Shown here: positions 37,624 through 47,085 of the stretch, in pieces | Numbering within the stretch: the first letter of the stretch is position 1 | How the letters are laid out: each line of letters starts with the position of its first letter | NCBI RefSeq assembly: GCF_009604375.1 | Contig: NZ_WEGH01000003.1 | Span: 930,001 to 994,000, forward strand | Length of the DNA stretch: 64,000 nt | Source of the DNA: Actinomadura macrotermitis | GTDB lineage: Bacteria; Actinomycetota; Actinomycetes; Streptosporangiales; Streptosporangiaceae | Direction of reading: 5' to 3' | Notes under the pieces: generated by a model | Told to the model about the DNA's origin: nothing | The model's database searches: none | The model's input: only the letters and a program-made list of their open reading frames with translations | Translations under genes and position numbers: made by a program

Positions 37624-38324
37624 CGGGCCCCCAGTTCAGTGACGGCGCGGACGACGCGGTCGGTGTCGGCGAGGGTGGCCAGGACGACGTCGGCGCCGGC
37701 CGCGCGCAGCTCGGACTCGGTGGCGCTGCCGGTGGCGACCGCGACGATCGGCGCGCCCGCGATGTGCGCGGCCTGCACGTCGCGCGGCGAGTCGGCGATG
37801 TAGACGGTCTCGGTGAAGCGCGCGCGGTGCTTCTCGGCGGTGCGGGTGCGCGCGATCTCCAGCAGCGCCGCCTTGCTGTAGACGCCGTTCTCGTACCCGC
37901 CGCTGTCCAGGTCCAGGTGCCGGTCCAGGCCGAGCTCGCCGACCTTCAGCAGCGCGTTCGGGCGGATCGAGCCGGTCAGCACCGTCTGCGCGGTGCCCGG
38001 CAGCGCGGCGAGCGCGGCGAGGGCCTCGGCGGCGCCCGCCAGGACCCGGCCGTGCTCGCGCAGCCCGGCGCGGCGGGCCGCGAACGCCTCGGTGAGCGCG
38101 ACCATGAAGGCGGGCAGGTGGTCGTCGGTGGTGACGATGTCGTTGAACGCCAGCGTCTCGAAGATGATCTCCGATTCGGTGCGGCCGGGCGTCGGCGCGA
38201 GCCGCACCAGCGGGCGGCCGGTGGTGCGCTCGAACGCCTCCGCGTACGCCTCCCGGGTCACCCGGCCGACGTCCACCAGCGTGTGGTCGATGTTCCAGAG
38301 CACCAGCCGGTTCAGCGTCGACAT
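37620..38324 (-). CDS. HAD-superfamily protein with Asn at the nucleophile position
   Basis: 234 residues from the ATG at 38322-38324; an upstream ATG at 38351 would lie inside a hairpin. HAD layout with helical cap: motif I is LVLWNIDHTLV, where the nucleophile Asp is Asn11 while Asp13 and Thr15 stay. Motif II is VLTGSIRPN and motif IV is YIADSPRDVQAAHIAG. The gene is otherwise intact. Without the Asp, phosphotransfer should fail, so it may be inactive or use another mechanism. Some homologues may share this Asn; I cannot check. It overlaps the cupin gene by 4 bases. Confidence 0.75.
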   Translation of the reverse strand: MSTLNRLVLWNIDHTLVDVGRVTREAYAEAFERTTGRPLVRLAPTPGRTESEIIFETLAFNDIVTTDDHLPAFMVALTEAFAARRAGLREHGRVLAGAAEALAALAALPGTAQTVLTGSIRPNALLKVGELGLDRHLDLDSGGYENGVYSKAALLEIARTRTAEKHRARFTETVYIADSPRDVQAAHIAGAPIVAVATGSATESELRAAGADVVLATLADTDRVVRAVTELGAR

Positions 38325-38346
38325 CCCGTTCCCATGTGCGTCCGAG

Positions 38347-38370
38347 GGCACGCCCCTGCTGGGGCGTGCC
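38347..38370 (-). terminator. Hairpin between pruA and the HAD gene
   Basis: GGCACGCCCC (38347-38356) and GGGGCGTGCC (38361-38370) form a perfect 10-bp stem with TGCT loop, 42 bases after pruA. No T-run follows, so partial termination or a processing signal is inferred. It argues for the downstream ATG at 38324 as the HAD start. Confidence 0.55.
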
Positions 38371-38412
38371 TATCGTCGGGCCTGCCCCCGGGTCACCGCA
38401 ACCGGAAGGCGA

Positions 38413-40044
<1,632 letters not shown>

Positions 40045-40116
40045 CACTGCTCCCTAAGCCTGCCGACGTCGTTGTCGCTATGCCCGGGATCTACCCGCGC
40101 ACCGGCGGGTGACGCG

Positions 40117-40611
40117 TCAGGAGACCAGGTCGCCGAGCTCCTGGGTCGCGTACCAGAGAAGTTCGTGGCCCTCGGCGCCGTCGGCGGTGAAGGCGGCGTC
40201 CGCGTCGCCCGCGTCGGCCGCTGTGACGGCCTCGGCGGCCGCCTTCACGTCCTCTTCGGCGGCGGGGTCGTCCACGTGGCCGGAGGCGATCTTCTTCCAG
40301 GGGACCGGCGCGGTGAGGCGGACCAGGGCGCGTTCGTCCTCGTCGTTCACCTGCTCGACGGCGTCGTCGGGCACCTCGGCGGCCAGCACGACCCGGCGCG
40401 GCGGGGCGGCCGGGCCGGCGGCGAGCAGCCGCAGCGAGGCGCGGGCGGCCGCGGTGAGCGCGGCGTACTCCAGCTCCTCGGTGTCGCCCTCGGCGTACCA
40501 CTCGCGCAGCCCCGGCGTCACCGCGTAGGCGGCGAGCGGCGCGGGGCCGAGCTCGCGGTCGGCGTGGGCGCGGGCGAGCCCGGCGAGCGTGGACGGCAGA
40601 TAGACGCGCAT
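40117..40611 (-). CDS. Conserved actinobacterial protein (probable DUF6912)
   Basis: 164 residues. MRVYLPSTLAGLARA, AYAVTPGLREWYAEGDTEELEYAAL and LAAEVPDDAV form a pattern I recall from the DUF6912 family of actinobacteria; the name is from memory. It is soluble and acidic, with no catalytic motif evident. It sits between a HAD gene and pruA on the same strand, with gaps of 19 and 72 bases. Function unknown. Confidence 0.75.
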   Translation of the reverse strand: MRVYLPSTLAGLARAHADRELGPAPLAAYAVTPGLREWYAEGDTEELEYAALTAAARASLRLLAAGPAAPPRRVVLAAEVPDDAVEQVNDEDERALVRLTAPVPWKKIASGHVDDPAAEEDVKAAAEAVTAADAGDADAAFTADGAEGHELLWYATQELGDLVS

Positions 40612-40630
40612 GATCGTCGATTTTAGGTGG

Positions 40631-41263
40631 TCAGAGGGCGCCGAGGGAGCGCAGGGCCTCGATCGTCGGCTCGGGGGCGGTGTGCAGGAGCCCGCGGATG
40701 CCCAGGCTCTCGGCGGCGCGCACGTTGTGCTCGATGTCGTCGATGAACACGCAGTCGGCGGCGTCCAGGCCGAGCAGGTCCAGGGTGTGCCGGAAGATCC
40801 GCTCGTCCGGCTTGCGCAGCCCGACCTCGCACGAGATCACCACGGCGTCGAAGACGCCGGCGAACAGCTCGCGCGGGTAGACGTTGCCCCAGGAGTTGGA
40901 CAGCAGCGCCGTCCGGACGCCGTTCGCGCGGACCTCGCGCAGCACCTGATACATCGGCTCGACCGGGGCGAACTCGGCGAACATGCGGGCGATCAGGCCC
41001 TCGGCCAGGACGGCGCCGCCGTCCACGTCCAGCAGCTCGGCGGCGAGCAGCCGCTCGAACTCGGCCGGTTCGAGCGTCCCGTCCTCCAGCCCGTGGATCG
41101 GGTTGACCGTCCCGCCGTCGTAGGCCTGCTTGACCCAGGCGCGCATGACCGACTTGTAGCGGGCGACGTCGATCCGGTCGGCGGCCAGCCACAGGTCGAT
41201 CGCATCGTTCAGCGGGGAGGTCAGCACGCCGCCCCAGTCGGTGATCACAGCTTTGACTGTCAC
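40631..41263 (-). CDS. HAD-family hydrolase (DxGG type)
   Basis: 210 residues from a GTG whose GTGA overlaps the stop of the membrane protein upstream by 4 bases. Motif I is ITDWGGVLT, with the nucleophile Asp and the DxGG variation seen in soluble epoxide hydrolase N-terminal phosphatase-like HADs. Motif II is LLSNSWG, motif III the Lys in LRKPDERIF and motif IV FIDDIEHNVRAAESLGI. All catalytic positions are present. A small-molecule phosphatase is likely; substrate unknown. Confidence 0.85.
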   Translation of the reverse strand: MTVKAVITDWGGVLTSPLNDAIDLWLAADRIDVARYKSVMRAWVKQAYDGGTVNPIHGLEDGTLEPAEFERLLAAELLDVDGGAVLAEGLIARMFAEFAPVEPMYQVLREVRANGVRTALLSNSWGNVYPRELFAGVFDAVVISCEVGLRKPDERIFRHTLDLLGLDAADCVFIDDIEHNVRAAESLGIRGLLHTAPEPTIEALRSLGAL

Positions 41264-42672
41264 GGCCCGATGGTAGGCGAGTGGTCACGCGATCCCATAG
41301 CCGCGGCCAAGAGCAGCAGCGGGACGGCCGGCATGACGTACCGGTAGTCGAACTGGGCGGTGAACGCCGGGACGACCAGCAGCGTCACCCCGATCGTCCA
41401 GGGCAGCAGCCGCTCGCCGCCGAGGTCGCGCCGCTCCCGGACGATCCGCACCGCCCCGATCAGCAGCACGACGCCGAGCAGCGTGCCGGGCAGGTACACC
41501 GTCTGCTGGTAGGCGCCGAGGAACCGGGCGTACGGCTGGACGGCGTGCGGCCGCGTGTAGCCCGCGTCGTAGCGGCGGTAGAACCGTTCGGCCTGGTCGC
41601 CGGCGTGGGCGGGTCCGGGCTTGAACAGGTAGTAGCCGTAGGTCGTGGCGTCGGGGAACTGCGGGTGGGTCCAGCGGAACGTGCGCGCCACGTCGGTGCC
41701 GGCCACCCGCAGGTAGTCGCCCGGCTGGGCCAGGATGGCGCGGACGGCGAAGGAGCGGCCGTAGCGCTCGCCCTGCGTGCCGAACCCCTCGGCCTCCAGC
41801 CGGTGCCGGGCCGCGCCGGGCCCCCAGATGTAGGACCGGTAGACCGAGCGCTCGGCCGGGTCGCCCGCAAGGCAGAGCGGCATCTCCTCGACCGGCGGCC
41901 GCATCGTGCGGCAGTCGGCGAACGGCGCGACCCGCCCGTACAGGAACACCCCGGTGCTGCGGGTCAGCGTGAACTCGCCGTGCTGGGCCGCGAACCAGGA
42001 CGAGTAGCCGATCACCGGCACCGCGCCCGCCGTCACCGCGGCCAGCCCGACCCGCCAGCCGGCCCGCCGGACCAGCAGGTACAGCGCCAGCAGGAGCAGC
42101 AGCGGCAGCCCGGCCGAGCGGGTGATCGTGGCGAGGCCGAGCAGCGCGCCGGCGGCGACCGTCCAGCGGTGGCCCGGCCGCAGCAGCGCAGCGACGGCGG
42201 CCATCACCAGGAACGTGAACAGGGTGTCGGACATCAGCAGGTGCTCGAACTGCAGGACGTCGCCGTCCAGCAGCAGCGGCGCGGTGGCGAGCGCGGCGAG
42301 CCACGGCGCCACCCTGCGTCTCAGCAGCGTGTACAGCAGGACCGCGATGCCGACGCCGAGCGCGTGCTGGGCCAGCCCGACCAGCGGGAGGCTGTGGAAG
42401 GGTTTGAGCAGCCAGAGGAACAGGGAGTATCCGCTGGGCCGGATCAGGTTGGGGTTGGGGTTCACCGCGCCGGACAGGTAGTCGTCGGAGTCGGGGAACC
42501 ACATCAGCGGCCGGTAGCCGAGCGTCACCACGACGCGGAGCAGCACCCCGGCGGTGAGCACGCACAGGAACAGCCGGTGCCGGCGCGCGGCGGCGCGGGC
42601 ACGGCTGGCGGGCGGTGTGGGCCTGGGCGGCGCCGAGGCATCGGCCGGCTGCAGGCGCGACTGGAGGGACAT
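41260..42672 (-). CDS. GT-C-type glycosyltransferase-like membrane protein
   Basis: 470 residues from the ATG at 42670-42672 (a GTG three codons earlier is possible). Eleven or so hydrophobic segments. The first outer loop, RPLMWFPDSDDYLSG, carries acidic residues where GT-C enzymes have their catalytic Asp, followed by RPSGYSLFLWLLKP. A large soluble loop (about 235-335) precedes the last segments. It probably transfers a sugar from a polyprenyl-phosphate donor. Neither donor nor acceptor can be told. It is divergent from the acyl-CoA dehydrogenase at 42763. Confidence 0.8.
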   Translation of the reverse strand: MSLQSRLQPADASAPPRPTPPASRARAAARRHRLFLCVLTAGVLLRVVVTLGYRPLMWFPDSDDYLSGAVNPNPNLIRPSGYSLFLWLLKPFHSLPLVGLAQHALGVGIAVLLYTLLRRRVAPWLAALATAPLLLDGDVLQFEHLLMSDTLFTFLVMAAVAALLRPGHRWTVAAGALLGLATITRSAGLPLLLLLALYLLVRRAGWRVGLAAVTAGAVPVIGYSSWFAAQHGEFTLTRSTGVFLYGRVAPFADCRTMRPPVEEMPLCLAGDPAERSVYRSYIWGPGAARHRLEAEGFGTQGERYGRSFAVRAILAQPGDYLRVAGTDVARTFRWTHPQFPDATTYGYYLFKPGPAHAGDQAERFYRRYDAGYTRPHAVQPYARFLGAYQQTVYLPGTLLGVVLLIGAVRIVRERRDLGGERLLPWTIGVTLLVVPAFTAQFDYRYVMPAVPLLLLAAAMGSRDHSPTIGP

Positions 42673-42762
42673 CGTGGACACCCACCATGCCCGACCGGGG
42701 CGTTCACGTCCATCCGGCGTCCCCGCCGAGTAAACCGAACACCATTCTGTCAAACTGGTCCC

Positions 42763-43959
42763 ATGGACTTCGAACTCAGCCCGAAGGCACGCGAGTACCA
42801 GGCGAAACTCCAGGAGTTCATGGACGGGCACGTGTACCCGGCCGAACGCGGCTACGCCGAATGGCGGGCCGCGAACGACCCGCACGCGCTGCCGCCCGTC
42901 GTCGAGGAGCTGAAGGCCGAGGCCCGCCGCCGCGGCCTGTGGAACCTGTTCCTGCCCGACGTGTCGGGCCTGACGAACCTGGAGTACGCCACCCTCGCCG
43001 AGCTGACGGGACGCTCCCACGAGCTGGCGCCGGAGGCGGTCAACTGCGCCGCCCCCGACACCGGCAACATGGAGGTCCTGCACATGTTCGGGACGCGCGA
43101 GCAGAAGAAGCGGTGGCTGGACCCGCTGCTGGACGGCGAGATCCGCTCGGCGTTCGCGATGACCGAGCCGGAGGTGGCCTCCTCCGATGCGACCAACATC
43201 ACCACCTCCATCGAGCGCGACGGCGGCGACTACGTCGTCAACGGCCGCAAGTGGTTCATCACCGGCGCCGCCGACGAGCGCTGCACGATCTTCATCGTGA
43301 TGGGCAAGACCGACCCGGACGCGCCGGTGCACCGCCAGCAGTCGCAGATCCTGGTCCCCCGCGACACCCCGGGCGTCACCGTGCTGCGGCACCTGCCCGT
43401 CTTCGGCTACCAGGACCAGCACGGCCACTCCGAGATCGTCTTCGAGGACGTGCGGGTGCCGGCCGCCAACCTCATCGCGGGCGAGGGCGACGGCTTCATG
43501 ATCGCCCAGGCCCGCCTCGGGCCCGGCCGCATCCACCACTGCATGCGCGCCCTCGGCATGGCCGAGCGGGCGCTGGAGCTGATGTGCCGCCGCGCCGCCG
43601 ACCGCGTCGCCTTCGGCAAGCCCCTGGCCGCGCAGGGCGTCGTCCAGGAGCAGATCGCCGAGTCCCGGATGGCGATCGAGCAGGCCCGCCTGCTCACCCT
43701 GAAGACGGCCTGGCTGATCGACAGGCACGGCGCCAAGGGCGCCCGCACCGAGATCGCCGCCATCAAGGCCGTGGTGCCGCGCACCGCCTGCCAGGTCATC
43801 GACCGCGCCATCCAGGTCCACGGCGGGGCGGGCGTCTCCGGCGACACCCCGCTGGCCGCGATGTACGCCTGGGCCCGCGCCATGCGCATCTTCGACGGCC
43901 CGGACGAGGTCCACATCCGGACCGTCGCCCGGCAGGAGCTGCGCCCCTACCTGGGCTGA
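42763..43959 (+). CDS. Acyl-CoA dehydrogenase (ACAD10/11-like)
   Basis: 398 residues. FAMTEPEVASSDATNITTSI binds the flavin and substrate, YVVNGRKWFITGA is the beta-domain, and IQVHGGAGVSGDTPLAAMYA then AMRIFDGPDEVH is the C-terminal signature of the ACAD10/11 subgroup, whose members act on branched, very-long or 4-hydroxy acyl-CoAs. The FAD-linked oxidation is inferred from family. No ribosome site is seen before the ATG; the mRNA may be near leaderless. A 14-bp-stem terminator follows. Confidence 0.92.
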   Translation: MDFELSPKAREYQAKLQEFMDGHVYPAERGYAEWRAANDPHALPPVVEELKAEARRRGLWNLFLPDVSGLTNLEYATLAELTGRSHELAPEAVNCAAPDTGNMEVLHMFGTREQKKRWLDPLLDGEIRSAFAMTEPEVASSDATNITTSIERDGGDYVVNGRKWFITGAADERCTIFIVMGKTDPDAPVHRQQSQILVPRDTPGVTVLRHLPVFGYQDQHGHSEIVFEDVRVPAANLIAGEGDGFMIAQARLGPGRIHHCMRALGMAERALELMCRRAADRVAFGKPLAAQGVVQEQIAESRMAIEQARLLTLKTAWLIDRHGAKGARTEIAAIKAVVPRTACQVIDRAIQVHGGAGVSGDTPLAAMYAWARAMRIFDGPDEVHIRTVARQELRPYLG

Positions 43960-43964
43960 GCGGT

Positions 43965-43996
43965 GGTCTGCGGCCCGCTGCGGCGGGCCGCAGACC
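43965..43996. terminator. Bidirectional hairpin between convergent genes
   Basis: A 14-bp perfect stem (43965-43978 with 43983-43996), loop TGCG, lies between the acyl-CoA dehydrogenase and murQ stop codons (5 and 11 bases away). No T-run. It likely serves both transcripts. Confidence 0.65.
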
Positions 43997-44006
43997 TATC
44001 GGGTGC

Positions 44007-44903
44007 TCAGGCCGTCCTCAGGCGTTGCAGGGCCTCTCTGACCCCGCCGTCGGTCTCTTCCAGGACCGTCGTCGCGCGGGCGGCCGGGACCTCGCCGAGG
44101 AGGGAGACCAGGGCGACGCGGGTGTTGCCCCCGGCTTCGGCGAGCGCGTTCTCGCAGGTCCGGGCGTCCATGCCGGTGGCCTCGGTGAGGATGCGCACGA
44201 GCCGGGTGCGCAGCTTGGCGTTGAGCGCGTTCACGCTCACCATCAGGTTGGAGTAGGTCCGGCCGAGCCGGATCATCAGGGTGGTGGAGAAGGAGTTCAG
44301 CACCAGCTTGGTGGCGGTGCCGGCCTTCATCCGGGTGGAGCCGCTGATCACCTCGGGGCCGGTGGCGAGCCCGATGTGGACCTCGACCTCCTCGCCGTAG
44401 GGGGTGTCGGGGTTGCAGCTGATCAGGGCGGTGCGGGCGCCGGCCGCCGCGGCGGCGCGCAGCGCGCCGACCACGTAGGGGGTGCGCCCGCTCGCGGCGA
44501 TGCCGACGGCGATGTCGCCGGCCCGGACCTCGGCGGCGTCGCGGGCGCCGAGGTCGCGGTCGTCCTCCACGTCGGAGACGGCCTGGGAGAGCGCGCCGGG
44601 GCCGCCCGCGTGGTGCGCGACGACGCGGCCCCAGATCCCGAACGTGGGCGGCAGTTCGGCGGCGTCGATGACCGCCAGCCGGCCCGAGGTGCCGGCCCCG
44701 AAGTAGTGCACCCGCCCGCCCGCGCGCAGGGAGACCACGGCCAGGTCGACCAGTTCGGCGATCTGGGGCAGCACGGCGGCCACCACCGTGGGGACCGTGG
44801 CGTCCTCGGTGTTGATCAGGCGCAGCACGTCCAGCGTGGGCAGGGTGTCGACGTCCAGGGTGCGCGGGTTGCGGCCCTCGGTGGGCAGATCGCAGTCGAT
44901 CAC
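44007..44903 (-). CDS. murQ: N-acetylmuramic acid 6-phosphate etherase
   Basis: 298 residues. PTEGRNPRTLDVD at the start, the SIS-domain HYFGAGTSGRLAVIDAAELPPTFG, and GDIAVGIAASGRTPYVVGAL are MurQ hallmarks; catalytic Glu lies in DAAELPPTFG. It converts MurNAc-6-phosphate to GlcNAc-6-phosphate and D-lactate in cytoplasmic wall recycling. The GTG start overlaps the stop of the RpiR regulator by 4 bases. Product can pass to the nagA pathway at the right end of the window. Confidence 0.96.
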   Translation of the reverse strand: MIDCDLPTEGRNPRTLDVDTLPTLDVLRLINTEDATVPTVVAAVLPQIAELVDLAVVSLRAGGRVHYFGAGTSGRLAVIDAAELPPTFGIWGRVVAHHAGGPGALSQAVSDVEDDRDLGARDAAEVRAGDIAVGIAASGRTPYVVGALRAAAAAGARTALISCNPDTPYGEEVEVHIGLATGPEVISGSTRMKAGTATKLVLNSFSTTLMIRLGRTYSNLMVSVNALNAKLRTRLVRILTEATGMDARTCENALAEAGGNTRVALVSLLGEVPAARATTVLEETDGGVREALQRLRTA

Positions 44904-45862
44904 CGACGCCTCCGGTCGGGTCGCACGGTCCGGCCGCGGACCGCCTCGAACGTGGCCTCCAGGGCCGTGCGGGTGGATCCGAAGGTGCGCTGCGCGACGC
45001 CGACGAACACGCAGTCGACCACGGTCAGCTGCGCCAGCCGGCTGGCGGTCGCACCGGATCGGAACGTGGTCTCCCGCGCCGCCGTCGTCAGGATAAGGTC
45101 CGCCACGTCCGCGATGGGGGACTTGGGGAAATTGGTGAGGCCGATCGTGGTGACGCCCCGCCCCCGGGCGACCTCGAGCGCGTCGATGGTCTCCACGGTG
45201 GCGCCGGTGTGGCTGATGCCGATGGCCACGTCGCCGACGCCGAGGACGGCGGCGCTGGTCAGCATGATGTGGGCGTCGGACCAGGCGCTGCAGATCCGGC
45301 CGATGCGGTGCAGCTTCTGCTGGAAGTCGGCGGCGACGAAGGCGCTGGCGCCGACGCCGTAGACGTCGACGCGGTGGGCGGCCGCGATGGCGTCCACCAC
45401 CTGCTCCAGCGTCTTGATGTCGAGCTGGGCGGCGGTCTCCTCGACGGCGCGGGCGTCGGCGAAGGTCACCTTCTCCACGATCTGCTCGAGCGAGTCGTCG
45501 GGGCTGATGTCGCTGCCGATGACCCGGCCGCCGCTGGCGCTCTGCGCCCGGCCCGCCTCGGTGGCCAGGGTCAGCCGGAGCTCTGGGTAACCATGGAACC
45601 CGATCGCCCGGCAGAACCTGATGACCGTGGTCTCGGAGGTGCCGCAGTTGTGGGCGAGTTCGGTGATGGTCGAGTTGGCGACCCCTTCGGGATCGTCGAT
45701 GACGCGTTGAGCGACTCGTCGCTCGGCCGGGGGCAGCGAGGGCAGTAGCGAGCGCACCCGCACCACGGTGCTCAGCGGCGTGCCCTCCTTGGCCGCCGCG
45801 TCGCCCCGGGGCGCACCGCCCTCGGCCGTGCTCCCCGACTCTGAGCCGGTGGGTTTCCTCAT
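44900..45862 (-). CDS. RpiR-family regulator (MurR-like)
   Basis: 320 residues. The N-terminal HTH_6 domain spans about 28-105 (SLPPAERRVAQRVIDDPEGV, then NCGTSETTVIRFCRAIGFHGYPE), and a C-terminal SIS domain (about 145-275, VYGVGASAFVAADFQQKLHRIG and GVGDVAIGISHTGATVETI) senses phosphosugar. MurR in E. coli binds MurNAc-6-P and represses murQ; the overlap with murQ here makes the same role likely. A Ser/Gly-rich N-terminal tail of about 35 residues is extra. It is divergent from a sugar kinase. Confidence 0.9.
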   Translation of the reverse strand: MRKPTGSESGSTAEGGAPRGDAAAKEGTPLSTVVRVRSLLPSLPPAERRVAQRVIDDPEGVANSTITELAHNCGTSETTVIRFCRAIGFHGYPELRLTLATEAGRAQSASGGRVIGSDISPDDSLEQIVEKVTFADARAVEETAAQLDIKTLEQVVDAIAAAHRVDVYGVGASAFVAADFQQKLHRIGRICSAWSDAHIMLTSAAVLGVGDVAIGISHTGATVETIDALEVARGRGVTTIGLTNFPKSPIADVADLILTTAARETTFRSGATASRLAQLTVVDCVFVGVAQRTFGSTRTALEATFEAVRGRTVRPDRRRR

Positions 45863-45866
45863 GGAG

Positions 45867-45875
45867 GAAATTTTC
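45867..45875. promoter_or_regulatory. AT-rich symmetrical site in the RpiR/kinase intergenic region
   Basis: GAAATTTTC (GAAA, T, TTTC) followed by TTACA is the only AT-rich patch in the 61 bp between the divergent RpiR and kinase starts. RpiR-family operators often have this GAAA-TTTC core. A candidate operator only. Confidence 0.4.
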
Positions 45876-45923
45876 TTACATGCGAGATGTCACGTCAACG
45901 CCAGAAAAGGCTACGGTCGCCAT

Positions 45924-47033
45924 GTGTTGACCCATTTGGCCGGTCCGTTCGTGATCGGCATAGACGCGGGTGGCACGAAGACCCGCTGTGTCGTACTAAC
46001 GCTCGGGGGCACCCTGGCCGGTTGCGGAACCGGTCCCGGAGCCAACCCCAACTCCGGGGGCGACACCGCGGGTGCGCTCTCCACGGCCCTGCGCGAGGCC
46101 CTCGGCGACATCGACCGCTCGCTCGTCATCGGCGGCGTCTTCGGCATCGCCGGGGCCGGCTCGGCCGGCCGGCCCGCCGCCGTCACGGCCGCCCGGTCGG
46201 CCTGGCACGCGGCCGGGCTGCGCGGCTCGCCCGCGGTGGTGACCGATATCGCGGTGGCGTTCGCCGCCGGGACGACCGCGCCCAAGGGGATCGTGGTCTT
46301 CTCCGGCACCGGCGCCGGCGCGGCCGTCATCAACGACGGCGCGATCGTGCAGCGCGCCGACGGCTACGGCTGGCTGGTCGGCGACCAGGGCTCGGCGGTC
46401 TGGCTCGGCCGGGAGGCGGTCGGCGCGGCGCTCGCCGCGCTGGACGGCCGCGCCCGCGCGACGGTCCTGACCGACGCGGTGCCGCGCGCGCTGCTCGGCG
46501 GGGCGGTGGTCGCCCAGCTGGACGGCGCCCGCTGCCGGTCCCGGCACCGGCGGGCGCTGGCGCTGGCCGGCTCGACCGTCCTGCCCGGCGCGGGCGGCGG
46601 CAGCACGCTGGTGCTGGCCGGGCCCGCCGAGCCGGCGCCGAACCCGCAGCTCGCCCAGGCGATCATCAAGGAGGTGTACGGGCGGCCGCCCGCCGCGCTC
46701 GGCCGGCTCGGCCCGGTCGTCGCCGACGCCGCGACCGCGGGCGACGCGGTGGCCCGGCAGATCATCTCCGAGGCCGCCGAGTGGCTGCTGCGCGACGTCG
46801 ACGCGGTGCGCCCGGCGCTCGGCGACCCCTGCGCGCCGGTGGTGATGCACGGGTCGGTGCTGCGCGAGGGACCCGTCGCCGACGCCGTCCGGGCCGGGCT
46901 GACCGACCGGTTCGCCGAGGCGCCGCGCCGCGCCGGCGACGGCGCGGTCGGCGCGGCCTCGCTCGCGCTGCGCCGCCTCGGCTACCCGCCGCCCCCGCCG
47001 GCCCGGGTCGACAGCGGGCAGCGGAGCCGTTAA
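45924..47033 (+). CDS. BadF/BcrA-type amino-sugar kinase (GlcNAc/MurNAc kinase-like)
   Basis: 369 residues; GTG at 45924 chosen as the first start close before the ATPase core (AAAAGG 13 bases upstream is poor). ASKHA fold: VIGIDAGGTKTRCVVL (phosphate 1), GGVFGIAGAGSAGR, FSGTGAGAAVINDG (phosphate 2) and GYGWLVGDQGSAVWLGREAV. BadF-type kinases include clostridial MurK, which phosphorylates MurNAc and GlcNAc. The position opposite RpiR-murQ and before a NagZ-type gene supports that role. Slightly longer than the usual 300-330. Confidence 0.87.
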   Translation: MLTHLAGPFVIGIDAGGTKTRCVVLTLGGTLAGCGTGPGANPNSGGDTAGALSTALREALGDIDRSLVIGGVFGIAGAGSAGRPAAVTAARSAWHAAGLRGSPAVVTDIAVAFAAGTTAPKGIVVFSGTGAGAAVINDGAIVQRADGYGWLVGDQGSAVWLGREAVGAALAALDGRARATVLTDAVPRALLGGAVVAQLDGARCRSRHRRALALAGSTVLPGAGGGSTLVLAGPAEPAPNPQLAQAIIKEVYGRPPAALGRLGPVVADAATAGDAVARQIISEAAEWLLRDVDAVRPALGDPCAPVVMHGSVLREGPVADAVRAGLTDRFAEAPRRAGDGAVGAASLALRRLGYPPPPPARVDSGQRSR

Positions 47034-47085
47034 CGTCGCAGGTCGGATCACGAACCGATAACGACCTTGCTGGGAGCCTGACCTG

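Noticed and set aside
45768..45923. A longer kinase start extending back through the RpiR gene
   Set aside because: The extension is antisense to the RpiR N-terminus and has no homology. The ATPase core starts just after 45924.
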